Program-made: the position numbers and the translations under genes
Shown: in pieces, positions 24,232-31,660 of the stretch
How the letters are laid out: every line of letters starts with the position of its first letter
How positions within the stretch are numbered: the stretch's first letter is position 1
Source of the DNA: CAYSGL01 sp964520985
Lineage (GTDB): Bacteria > Pseudomonadota > Alphaproteobacteria > Micavibrionales > Micavibrionaceae
Length of the DNA stretch: 64,000 nucleotides
NCBI GenBank assembly: GCA_964520985.1
Contig: CAZFPB010000001.1
Coordinates: 1,364,001-1,428,000 of the forward strand
Reading direction: 5' to 3'
The notes under the pieces: generated by a model
Databases searched by the model: none
The model's input: only the letters and a program-made list of their open reading frames with translations
Told to the model about the DNA's origin: nothing

Positions 24232-26445
24232 ATGGCTTCCTTCTCTTTTCCTTTTGACAATGCGCCAATTGGCTTATGCATCGTGCGCCGCGACCGCAAA
24301 ACGCTCGAAATTCTCGAGGCCAATACGACATTTAAAGCCATGGCCGGCAAAAACGTGGTGGGAAAATCGCTGGAAGACATCGCCTACACCAAAGAGGCCA
24401 AGGATTTCTGCAAAGCGCTGAAAAGCCCCAACCTGCCCGCCAGCGGTGTAATCGCCCAGCAAGATTACTGGTTTAAAGTTTTTACACAGATCGATGGCGA
24501 TCGCATCCTGCTCTACACAGCGCCGATTAATGACCTGCAGGCTGCCGTGAGCGACGCCAATAATCAGGTTATGCAGAAATCCAATTTCCTGGCGACGATG
24601 AGCCATGAAATGCGCACACCGATGCAAAGCGTCTTCGGCCTGCTTGAAATGATCGAACTGGAAAATCCGCAAGCCGATATTCTTTCCATGGTGCGCACTG
24701 CCAAACAGTCAGCCAGCGGCATGCTTGAATTGCTCGATACGGTTTTGGACTTTGCTAAAGCCGATGCTGATCAAATGGAACTTGATCTTTTTGAGGTGCC
24801 CGTGCGGACTTTGTGCCGCGGGATTGTAGAAGCACTGGAAGTTAAGATTCACGGCAAAGATGTGCAGTTGGTCGACGCAGTCGATAACTCTGTCCCCTTC
24901 GTGATTGTCGGCGATCCCAAACGTTTGCGTCAGATACTGATTAATCTGACTGGTAATGCGTTAAAGTTTACCAAAGAAGGCCAGATCGATATTCGTGTCA
25001 CGACAAACGTGCAGCATATTAAAGCCACTGAAACCGGTGTCGCTTTACGGTTTGAAATTGCCGATACCGGCATTGGTATGAGCCAAGAAGTGGCTGCCCG
25101 CCTTTTCCAACCTTTCATGCAGGCCGATAATACAACAGCACGCAAATATGGCGGCACGGGGCTAGGACTTTCTATTTGTAAAAAACTGGTAGAGCTGATG
25201 GGCGGGCAGATCGGTGTCACCAGTGTCGAAGGTGAAGGGTCCACTTTCTGGTTTGAAATTCCTACTGAAGAGGTTGACGTCAATGCGCAAATTCTTGATC
25301 TGCCTGTATTAGATGGCATTTCGGTTCTGTCCGTGGAAGATCATCCCATGGGCGCCAAGGAAATTCAAAAATCATTACGCTCCATGGGTGCAACGGTCGA
25401 ACATTGCGGTACGATCAAGGATGCGCTGGCGCTGATTAAACGCCGTCCGTTCGATGTCGGTATTTTCGACCAAGGCTTGCCAGATGGTGTGGGAGTTGAT
25501 CTGGTACGCAAGACGATCGATCTGCGACCATTCATGGGATTGATCATGTACACCGCCCGCGATGATCTGGGTCTGCAACATACGCTGAATGCTTTGGGTG
25601 TTACCTATCTCACCAAACCTGCCAGCCGTATGGGACTGGGGGAAGCCGTTCTCGATGCTGCCGCCAAGGTTCAGAAAATGGACATCGGCAGCGGTGCCAA
25701 ACGCCTTCTTATTGCGGAAGATACGGCAAGCGTGCGCGATGTACTACGTCGCCAATTAGAAAAACTAGGTGTGGACGCTACTTTTGTTGAAAACGGTGTC
25801 GAGGCATTACGTGCCGTGCGCACAGGCGACTATGGCATTTTATTTACAGACCTTCATATGCCGGAAATGGATGGTTATACATTGGTGCAGGAAATTCGCG
25901 CCGATGACCAACGTCTCGATCGCCACTTTCCTATCATCGCACTAACAGCCGATGTGCAGATGGCACAGCGCCAAGTTTATATGGAACATGGATTTGATGA
26001 GTGCTTGCTAAAACCTGTTTCCATGGGTCATTTCAAGCGTCTTCTCATACGCTGGGGATTGTTAAAAGACAGTCATGAACCTAAGAAAAAGGCTTCAAAA
26101 GCGTCTATAGATACGCCGCCGCAGAGCGCCATAGACCATCAAGCCGTTATCGCTCAGATGGGGGCGTTTGATCACGACGTGATTGAGATGCTGAAAATGT
26201 TTGTCGAGATGACCATACCGCTTATTGCTGTGATTGAAACAGCGCACGCCGAAAAAGATCATCATACGCTTAAAGAAGCGGCCCATAGTTTAAAAGGAGC
26301 CGCGCGCTCCGCTTGCGCCAATAAACTGGGGGAACTCGCCGCGCGGTTGCAGGATGATGTGGAAGCACATCAAAATGTCGATGCGTTGATCCCACTTATT
26401 AAAAGTGCGTTTTTAGAACTGCAAGAAGAAGTAGCCGCTCTTTAA
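24232..26445 (+). CDS. Soluble hybrid histidine kinase with PAS, two REC and HPt domains
   Basis: Seen: 737 residues with no membrane segment. An N-terminal PAS-like domain (about 1-105) precedes HisKA with H125 in SHEMRTP, and a HATPase with NLTGNALKF and YGGTGLGLSI. A first receiver has D413 in IFDQGLPDG but diverges in its acidic pocket (VEDHPMG). A second, canonical receiver has D540 in FTDLHMPEMDG, and a C-terminal HPt domain has H685 in AAHSLKGAARS. This is a complete phosphorelay with a cytoplasmic input. It overlaps the last gene of the pilus-like cluster by 4 bases, tail to tail. A role in controlling that cluster would be inference from proximity only. Confidence 0.92.
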   Translation: MASFSFPFDNAPIGLCIVRRDRKTLEILEANTTFKAMAGKNVVGKSLEDIAYTKEAKDFCKALKSPNLPASGVIAQQDYWFKVFTQIDGDRILLYTAPINDLQAAVSDANNQVMQKSNFLATMSHEMRTPMQSVFGLLEMIELENPQADILSMVRTAKQSASGMLELLDTVLDFAKADADQMELDLFEVPVRTLCRGIVEALEVKIHGKDVQLVDAVDNSVPFVIVGDPKRLRQILINLTGNALKFTKEGQIDIRVTTNVQHIKATETGVALRFEIADTGIGMSQEVAARLFQPFMQADNTTARKYGGTGLGLSICKKLVELMGGQIGVTSVEGEGSTFWFEIPTEEVDVNAQILDLPVLDGISVLSVEDHPMGAKEIQKSLRSMGATVEHCGTIKDALALIKRRPFDVGIFDQGLPDGVGVDLVRKTIDLRPFMGLIMYTARDDLGLQHTLNALGVTYLTKPASRMGLGEAVLDAAAKVQKMDIGSGAKRLLIAEDTASVRDVLRRQLEKLGVDATFVENGVEALRAVRTGDYGILFTDLHMPEMDGYTLVQEIRADDQRLDRHFPIIALTADVQMAQRQVYMEHGFDECLLKPVSMGHFKRLLIRWGLLKDSHEPKKKASKASIDTPPQSAIDHQAVIAQMGAFDHDVIEMLKMFVEMTIPLIAVIETAHAEKDHHTLKEAAHSLKGAARSACANKLGELAARLQDDVEAHQNVDALIPLIKSAFLELQEEVAAL

Positions 26446-27146
26446 TTCGGGCAGGAAGCCGTTCTTTCAGGCGTACCCGCTTGGTAGGCATTGGTTGCAC
26501 CGGTACGCGCAATCATCCAAACCCGGAAGCAGACGTTACCCGCCGGACATGCGGCCGATGTCGCAGTAGTCGTCATGCTAACATCCGTGCCCGCTGCTGT
26601 GACAATATCCGCTTCGCATTCAGAAAACTGATCGTCGAGACGGTCAAGTGCCGTCTTTATAAAAGCATCCGTTTTGGTTGAGCGCGTGTAGAAGAAGACG
26701 CCGTTCGGACCGCTGTAATATTTCCAATCTTCAAACAAATCTGGTGGTGGTGGCATGGATTTTCCCGTTGTCGCACCGAATATCCGCGCATGGTTTTTGG
26801 TTGTGCCGGGATTACCCGGACAGCGAATATATTTCGCTTCATCCGTCGAGATGTTTCCCGGATCAAAGCCGGCAGTATCAAAATATGTACTCGAGGGGTT
26901 GATGGGATAAGGTGTATTAGGCAAGACCGTACCAGCAGTTGATACATCTCCCCCTGCATACACCAAGATACATTCCTGAATAGACGAACGTAGAAACTCT
27001 GCCTGGGATTTTAAATCCGATACGGTTTTGACGATATTCTGAGAGGTCGTCTGCTGACTGGCCGGCTGCATAAAGCTTGCCGTCAGTGCTGCCAGCAAAG
27101 CAATCGCGATGAGAATATAGACCAGTGCACTGCCGGATTGTTTCAT
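26442..27146 (-). CDS. Prepilin-like protein, last gene of the pilus-like cluster
   Basis: Seen: 234 residues. A short charged start (MKQSG) is followed by a hydrophobic helix of about 20 residues (SALVYILIAIALLAALTASF), as in type IV prepilins cleaved after Gly. The usual Glu at mature position 5 is absent, which is typical of tip pseudopilins such as GspK. The remainder is polar, with about six cysteines that could form disulfides, and is rich in Pro, Gly and Thr. No close sequence relation to the other two prepilin-like proteins is visible beyond the N-terminal helix. Inferred: a minor or tip pilin. No family name can be given with confidence. Confidence 0.6.
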   Translation of the reverse strand: MKQSGSALVYILIAIALLAALTASFMQPASQQTTSQNIVKTVSDLKSQAEFLRSSIQECILVYAGGDVSTAGTVLPNTPYPINPSSTYFDTAGFDPGNISTDEAKYIRCPGNPGTTKNHARIFGATTGKSMPPPPDLFEDWKYYSGPNGVFFYTRSTKTDAFIKTALDRLDDQFSECEADIVTAAGTDVSMTTTATSAACPAGNVCFRVWMIARTGATNAYQAGTPERTASCPN

Positions 27147-27207
27147 GAGATCTCCCTACAGTTAGAATACCATAAAGCCTTTAATTGCCTAAGCAGGAAA
27201 TGTGGCC

Positions 27208-27963
27208 TTAACGCTCTGAAATGACCGAGTAGAATACGAATTGACCGCCATTAAGATTGGTATCATAAAAACAGCCGATCGACTTCGCCGTAAAGGCGCT
27301 GGCCGAACCACCCGTGCATTGAATGGGGTCTACAACCGTGTTACTGGGAAATGTGTAACCATTAACCATATTGAGATTGATTTTACTATTCAGCAGGTCC
27401 ACCTCCGGCACCTCTCCCCGATAGGTACCGCACTGAGCGCTCGTCGACGCGGCTATGCCGGATTGTTTGTTAATACGCTCGCACGTGGCCTGATTTACCC
27501 CGACTAAAAACGCAATGACATCATTTCCGTTGGTGCCATCACTCCCGACATTTGGAACGCGAAATTCAGCATTATAGATCCAGTTTGCCGATGTCGCAGC
27601 AGCCATGACATCACCAGGCGCATCTGAATATGTGGCCCCCCCGCCCTGAGGATGAAACACAAGCCGATTGGCGCTGAGCGCGCCGAAATTTTCAGGTGAA
27701 TTAAACAAAATATTACGAATATTTTCGCCGCCTATAACCATACGCATAACCGCGCTGCGTAAATTAATAGGATATTGCGCTAATGCGGAACTACCAATAA
27801 GTGATTGCTCACGGGCAGCGTTTCCCCCGCCTGTTCGGGTAGATTGAGTGATGGCATAGGATAAAGCAGCGAAAAGAGCCACAGCAATTAGAATGAGGAA
27901 CAGAACGTTGCCACGCTCGGAATGATCACGCATTTTAGGTAAAAAGTATTTTTTAGCGTTCAT
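27208..27963 (-). CDS. Prepilin-like protein, paralogue 2
   Basis: Seen: 251 residues. The leader is about 18 residues (MNAKKYFLPKMRDHSERG), with a putative prepilin cleavage after Gly, then a hydrophobic helix beginning NVLFLILIAVALF. Mature position 5 is Leu, not Glu. It is clearly paralogous to the 28041-28781 protein over its whole length: the same helix, REQSLIGS, NRLVFHP-GGGA, four cysteines in the same order, and the FYSVI-ER ending. Inferred: both fold into the same disulfide-stabilised globular domain and are assembled by the machine encoded upstream. A terminator-like hairpin separates the two, so this copy may be expressed less. Confidence 0.65.
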   Translation of the reverse strand: MNAKKYFLPKMRDHSERGNVLFLILIAVALFAALSYAITQSTRTGGGNAAREQSLIGSSALAQYPINLRSAVMRMVIGGENIRNILFNSPENFGALSANRLVFHPQGGGATYSDAPGDVMAAATSANWIYNAEFRVPNVGSDGTNGNDVIAFLVGVNQATCERINKQSGIAASTSAQCGTYRGEVPEVDLLNSKINLNMVNGYTFPSNTVVDPIQCTGGSASAFTAKSIGCFYDTNLNGGQFVFYSVISER

Positions 27964-27973
27964 ACACTAGTAT

Positions 27974-28013
27974 AAAAATTACCCGGCCATTTCACAAGGG
28001 AAAAGGCCGGGTA
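27974..28013 (-). terminator. Intergenic terminator or attenuator between prepilin-like genes
   Basis: Arms TTACCCGGCC (27979-27988) and GGCCGGGTAA (28004-28013) are perfectly inverted over 10 bases. Read leftward, the hairpin is followed by TTTTTATA. It lies just after the 28041-28781 gene and probably stops most transcripts there. Confidence 0.75.
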
Positions 28014-28040
28014 ACAATCAATTCATTTAACGGTAGATGA

Positions 28041-28781
28041 TTAACGCTCCATAATTACTGAGTAGAAGACGTATCCGCCGCCAGAAACAATATCACTATC
28101 CCAGAAACAGCCGGAAGCTCTTCCTGTAAAGGCTGTACCTGAAGTACAGGCCAGTGCCTGAGCAGGAGTACCGGGAACAGTATAACCAGTCACCATATTT
28201 GTTGTGATGTTTGTATTCGTTAAGTTGACTGTCGGTACACCATTATTGAAAGCGTCACAGACACCTGCGCCTGACGTACCAATCCCCATTTGCTGGTTGA
28301 TTCTCAAGCAGGCACTTTCACTGACACCCGGCAAAAACGCAATCAAGTCATTGCTGTTAGCGCCCGTATCACGTCCTATGTTACGTACATTGAGCTGCAT
28401 ATTGTGCGCCCATGTACCCGGAGCTGTACCTGCCATAACATCAACCGGGCCGTCCTGGAAGGAGGCACCGCCACCATCTGGATGGAATACAAGGCGGTTG
28501 GAACTGATAGAACCAAACGCAGAAGGCGCTTCAAAGAGCAATTGGTTTGCCGCTGTACCGCCTAGAACCATACGCACGATAGACGTACGCAAGGCTGTTG
28601 GATATTGCGTCAACACGGCGCTACCGATCAGCGATTGCTCACGGTCCGTCGAACCGCTTCCGGATCGTGTCGATTGTGTAACCGCATAAGATAGGGCTGC
28701 AAACAGCGCTACCGCGATCAGAATAAGGAATAAGACGTTCCCGCTTTCCTTGTTGTACCCTGTGTGTTTCATTCGTTTCAT
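28041..28781 (-). CDS. Prepilin-like protein, paralogue 1 (candidate major subunit)
   Basis: Seen: 246 residues. A basic leader of about 14 residues ends in KESG, and the helix that follows begins NVLFLILIAVALF. Mature position 5 is Leu. A globular domain follows with four cysteines (SACLR, GVCDA, LACTS, SGCFW) and the C-terminal FYSVIMER shared with the neighbouring paralogue. Known: type IV pilins have a cleaved leader, a hydrophobic N-terminal helix and a disulfide-bonded C-terminal domain. Inferred: since the hairpin after this gene would end transcription, this is the most highly expressed of the three and a candidate main filament subunit. Confidence 0.68.
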   Translation of the reverse strand: MKRMKHTGYNKESGNVLFLILIAVALFAALSYAVTQSTRSGSGSTDREQSLIGSAVLTQYPTALRTSIVRMVLGGTAANQLLFEAPSAFGSISSNRLVFHPDGGGASFQDGPVDVMAGTAPGTWAHNMQLNVRNIGRDTGANSNDLIAFLPGVSESACLRINQQMGIGTSGAGVCDAFNNGVPTVNLTNTNITTNMVTGYTVPGTPAQALACTSGTAFTGRASGCFWDSDIVSGGGYVFYSVIMER

Positions 28782-28819
28782 TGCTCCTCGTAAAAAACGT
28801 TTTGAATAGTAAATTATTA

Positions 28820-29371
28820 TTAGCCCCCGGCTGGCGTCTTTTGTGGCACTTCTACCGTAACTTTGTTGATAGTCAGCGACGCAGCCAATTTGAATTGTGC
28901 ATCACAATCTCGTCCAACGCAAAACTTTTGCAGCGCAACACGCCAGCCTTCACCACCATTCTGCACGTGACCCATAGCTTCACGGAATTCACCATAATTA
29001 GCGGTTGTATTAGAAGTGATGATAATAGTCGGGCCGTTGGCCTGAAACGTTAAACCCGGATAGATTTTTCCTGCCGCTTCCACGAAAGCTTTCACCTCAG
29101 CTTCCGCGATCGGCACGTCGCTGATCGTTGGTACGACAGGCACAAGGGCGGCCGCTTCTTTAACGGTATTGCGCAGCTCGGTCAGTTGTTGAAGCTTGAT
29201 GGTGGTGAACAGACCAGAGGCGGCAGCAGCGGCCCACACAATACCTGCAGCGATCAAAACACTATGGCCCACACGGTCTGGCAAATTTTCCAGAAAAATA
29301 TTCATATCACCGGCCAATTTGGGGTCGGTGAGTTTTTTCAACATGCTCATATCGAAAGATTTAAAGTCCAT
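28820..29371 (-). CDS. Single-span membrane protein of the pilus-like cluster
   Basis: I do not recognise a family. Seen: 183 residues. About 35 polar residues precede one membrane helix (about 38-58), then a short coiled segment and a compact periplasmic domain to residue 183. The domain contains GPTIIITSNTTANYGEFREAM and a close Cys pair (FCVGRDC). Size and topology resemble the PilO/GspM assembly-platform proteins of type IV pili and type II secretion, which have a ferredoxin-like periplasmic domain; the match is one of layout, not of sequence. It lies between the platform genes and the prepilin genes. Confidence 0.55.
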   Translation of the reverse strand: MDFKSFDMSMLKKLTDPKLAGDMNIFLENLPDRVGHSVLIAAGIVWAAAAASGLFTTIKLQQLTELRNTVKEAAALVPVVPTISDVPIAEAEVKAFVEAAGKIYPGLTFQANGPTIIITSNTTANYGEFREAMGHVQNGGEGWRVALQKFCVGRDCDAQFKLAASLTINKVTVEVPQKTPAGG

Positions 29372-29456
29372 GAATCCTGAATATTTCTTTCTTTATAGTA
29401 TCTTAAAGTACAAAAATTTAAAGCAGGATAATTAATCCTATAATTTGCTTAAAATT
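29372..29456 (-). promoter_or_regulatory. AT-rich intergenic segment with inverted repeat
   Basis: The 85 bases are strikingly AT-rich against their surroundings. They contain AGGAT-AATTA-ATCCT (29425-29439), a perfect 5-base inverted repeat. The segment precedes the gene at 28820-29371 and the prepilin-like genes, so an internal promoter for the structural subunits could lie here. No clear -35/-10 pair could be fixed. Confidence 0.3.
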
Positions 29457-30437
29457 TTATTGAGTTCCTTGGATTTTCACCCGTCCGTCAGGTGCAATTC
29501 CCGGCAGAACCGTTCCTGTAATAGACCCTGTGCCCCCGCCATAGGCTTGTGGCACATAGGCTTCCCAAACCACAGCGCCATTTTCAACATTATATTTTAC
29601 TAAAGTGCCGTTGATGGTCTGTAGCTCATCCAAAAGCTGCTGCACGCGCACGAAGTGTTTGATGGTATCGCTCTGCAAAGCATTATAAGCATTGCGCATC
29701 AGTTTGTCTGACGCTTCAACGGTATCGATATGCGCTTTTTCCAGATCGCGCTGCATCGTGTTGGTCAGGATAAACTGGAAGGCAAGCACAACGAAAATAA
29801 GGGCATTTAAACCCAATCCCGCCAGCAGGATTAAACGCGCGGCCGCGCGCGATAATTTTTCTGTATTCAGCTGACGATTTTTCCAGGGAACGGGCGTCGC
29901 ATTGGCCGCGTTAATCGTCACAAAGTTTGCATCCATACTTTGAATGCGTGGCAACAACGTACGCGTCGCGCCGATGAAAACCTGCATACGGCTTGTTTCT
30001 GGATCCCAGCGTAAAGCTGAGCCTAAACCTTCCTGCTCATAAATGTAGACTGTCTCTTTGTCCCAATATTCACTATTGCCAGGCAGTGCCGCCGCCAGCG
30101 GACACCAGCTGTTAGGCGCGGAAGATAAAGAATGTGCAGGGCAAGCGAGATACCATATCCGCTTACCTTCAACGACATAGCAATAATAGACTTTTTCCGT
30201 GCTGCAGGCCTGCGAAGCAGCGTTCCAGACAGCCTCATCTTCCGTACCGGGAATGTGCGGCAGGCTCCCGCCAATCAATTCTTGTGGCAGATAAGGATTT
30301 AATTTTTCCGTATAGGTTTTTTCTCCAGCGAGATAGTCGACCGCCCCCGGCGCACTCCGTGCCACACCACCGCTTTTCTGGATGGTGTCGCTGACGCGCC
30401 CCTTCATATCTTCTTTTGGCTTGGAAAAAAACGCCAC
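29457..30437 (-). CDS. Bitopic membrane protein of the pilus-like cluster (GspL/PilN-like layout)
   Basis: No family recognised. Seen: 326 residues. The first 205 form a soluble, presumably cytoplasmic domain with four cysteines in a 42-residue stretch (QACST, YYCY, LACPA, SWCPL). One membrane helix follows (about 212-234), then a heptad-rich segment and a periplasmic tail ending in a Gly/Pro-rich stretch. The layout (large cytoplasmic domain, one span, smaller periplasmic part) is that of GspL/BfpC/TcpD-type assembly proteins. The start is GTG at 30437, overlapping the TAG of the GspF-like gene by one base, so translation is coupled. Confidence 0.55.
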   Translation of the reverse strand: MAFFSKPKEDMKGRVSDTIQKSGGVARSAPGAVDYLAGEKTYTEKLNPYLPQELIGGSLPHIPGTEDEAVWNAASQACSTEKVYYCYVVEGKRIWYLACPAHSLSSAPNSWCPLAAALPGNSEYWDKETVYIYEQEGLGSALRWDPETSRMQVFIGATRTLLPRIQSMDANFVTINAANATPVPWKNRQLNTEKLSRAAARLILLAGLGLNALIFVVLAFQFILTNTMQRDLEKAHIDTVEASDKLMRNAYNALQSDTIKHFVRVQQLLDELQTINGTLVKYNVENGAVVWEAYVPQAYGGGTGSITGTVLPGIAPDGRVKIQGTQ

Positions 30438-31657
30438 TAAATAATCCCCTCTGTAATCCCGCTCATCATACTATCCATACTCATATTCATAACAGTCAGA
30501 GCATAAATAGCGCTGCCAAAAGCAAGTGTCAGATAAACCCCAGTTAGAGCAAATGCCAACCAGACGATCAGCGAGTGTTTGGTCTTAGCACCTTGAGCGC
30601 GCATTTCGGCAATCGACTCTAATACTGTAGCAACTTGTCCTAGATCGGACAAGGTTGTCAGCTCCATTCTTTCGTTACGGGTCAAAGGTTCCCGATCCAG
30701 CGCCGTCCCGAGACCAACACCTCGCTCCAACTCAATATTGGCTTCAATCCAGTATGCCGCCACTTCTGGCGACGTGGTCGCTTCTGAAGATTGACGCAGA
30801 GCGGCGCCAATCGGCACGTGACTTTTCAGCATGCGCGAACAGGCTAGCATGGAGTCTGTAAAACCCAAATCGCGCAAATAGGCCCCGATTAAGGGAATTT
30901 TGCGCACAATACGCGCGGTCGGCCAATCCGTTTTACCTCGATTGAGATAAAACGAAAGAATGCACCAGATCATGAAACCAGCCATGGCAAATGCCAGCCA
31001 GATCAAAACATCCCATGTCAGCTCCAGATTACCAACAACACGCTCATATTTTTCCAGCTCTTCTGGATTCGTCGGCGCATTGCCGCGGAACCAGCCCAGA
31101 ACCATATCTTTCCCCCAAAACAATGACTGCACGATCGTAATCACATCGAAACCGAGCCAGGCCATCGTACCCATAATCGCCCGGGCATTCTTTTTCTTCT
31201 GACTAATGGACTGGATTGCCTGAGGAATCCCTTCTTGCAGCTTGTTGGCTTTTTCGCTGGCACTTAAAATAGCGAGCGTGCCGTAATCAAAAATATTCAA
31301 GGATTTGAGCGCATCAATTACGCCCATACCACGCGATAACGATTCGCGTGCCGGCGCCAGAATATTCTGGCGCATTGGATTGGTTTCGGCCTGAATCATT
31401 TTCCACAGCGCCACACCTGGTGATACGGCGATGGAGCGGAACTGAATGCCGCGTAATAACTGAATCTGCCACCAAGTCGATCGGGCCAGCAAACGCTCTA
31501 AGGGAGAACGCTCATGCTGACGAATCGCTAGTACATAGCCGCCTTTTTTGGAGACAAGCTCACGCACATCGCCTTCGTCAGGCAGGAAAAATGATTCCTG
31601 AACCTTCTTCGGTCCGGATGTCGTGTCATAAGCGATATCGACGACCCATTGACGCAT
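30437..31657 (-). CDS. GspF/PilC-type inner-membrane platform protein
   Basis: Seen: 406 residues. There are two T2SF-type cytoplasmic helical domains, each followed by membrane helices: segments near 155-185, 205-235 and 370-395. The features GVALWKMIQAETNPMRQN and the C-terminal MLACSRMLKSHVPIGAALRQ repeat resemble the paired GspF motifs. Known: this polytopic protein is the rotor or platform on which the extension ATPase acts in type IV pili and type II secretion. It follows the ATPase gene by 3 bases, the normal order (gspE-gspF, pilQ-pilR in R64). Confidence 0.82.
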   Translation of the reverse strand: MRQWVVDIAYDTTSGPKKVQESFFLPDEGDVRELVSKKGGYVLAIRQHERSPLERLLARSTWWQIQLLRGIQFRSIAVSPGVALWKMIQAETNPMRQNILAPARESLSRGMGVIDALKSLNIFDYGTLAILSASEKANKLQEGIPQAIQSISQKKKNARAIMGTMAWLGFDVITIVQSLFWGKDMVLGWFRGNAPTNPEELEKYERVVGNLELTWDVLIWLAFAMAGFMIWCILSFYLNRGKTDWPTARIVRKIPLIGAYLRDLGFTDSMLACSRMLKSHVPIGAALRQSSEATTSPEVAAYWIEANIELERGVGLGTALDREPLTRNERMELTTLSDLGQVATVLESIAEMRAQGAKTKHSLIVWLAFALTGVYLTLAFGSAIYALTVMNMSMDSMMSGITEGII

Positions 31658-31660
31658 CGG

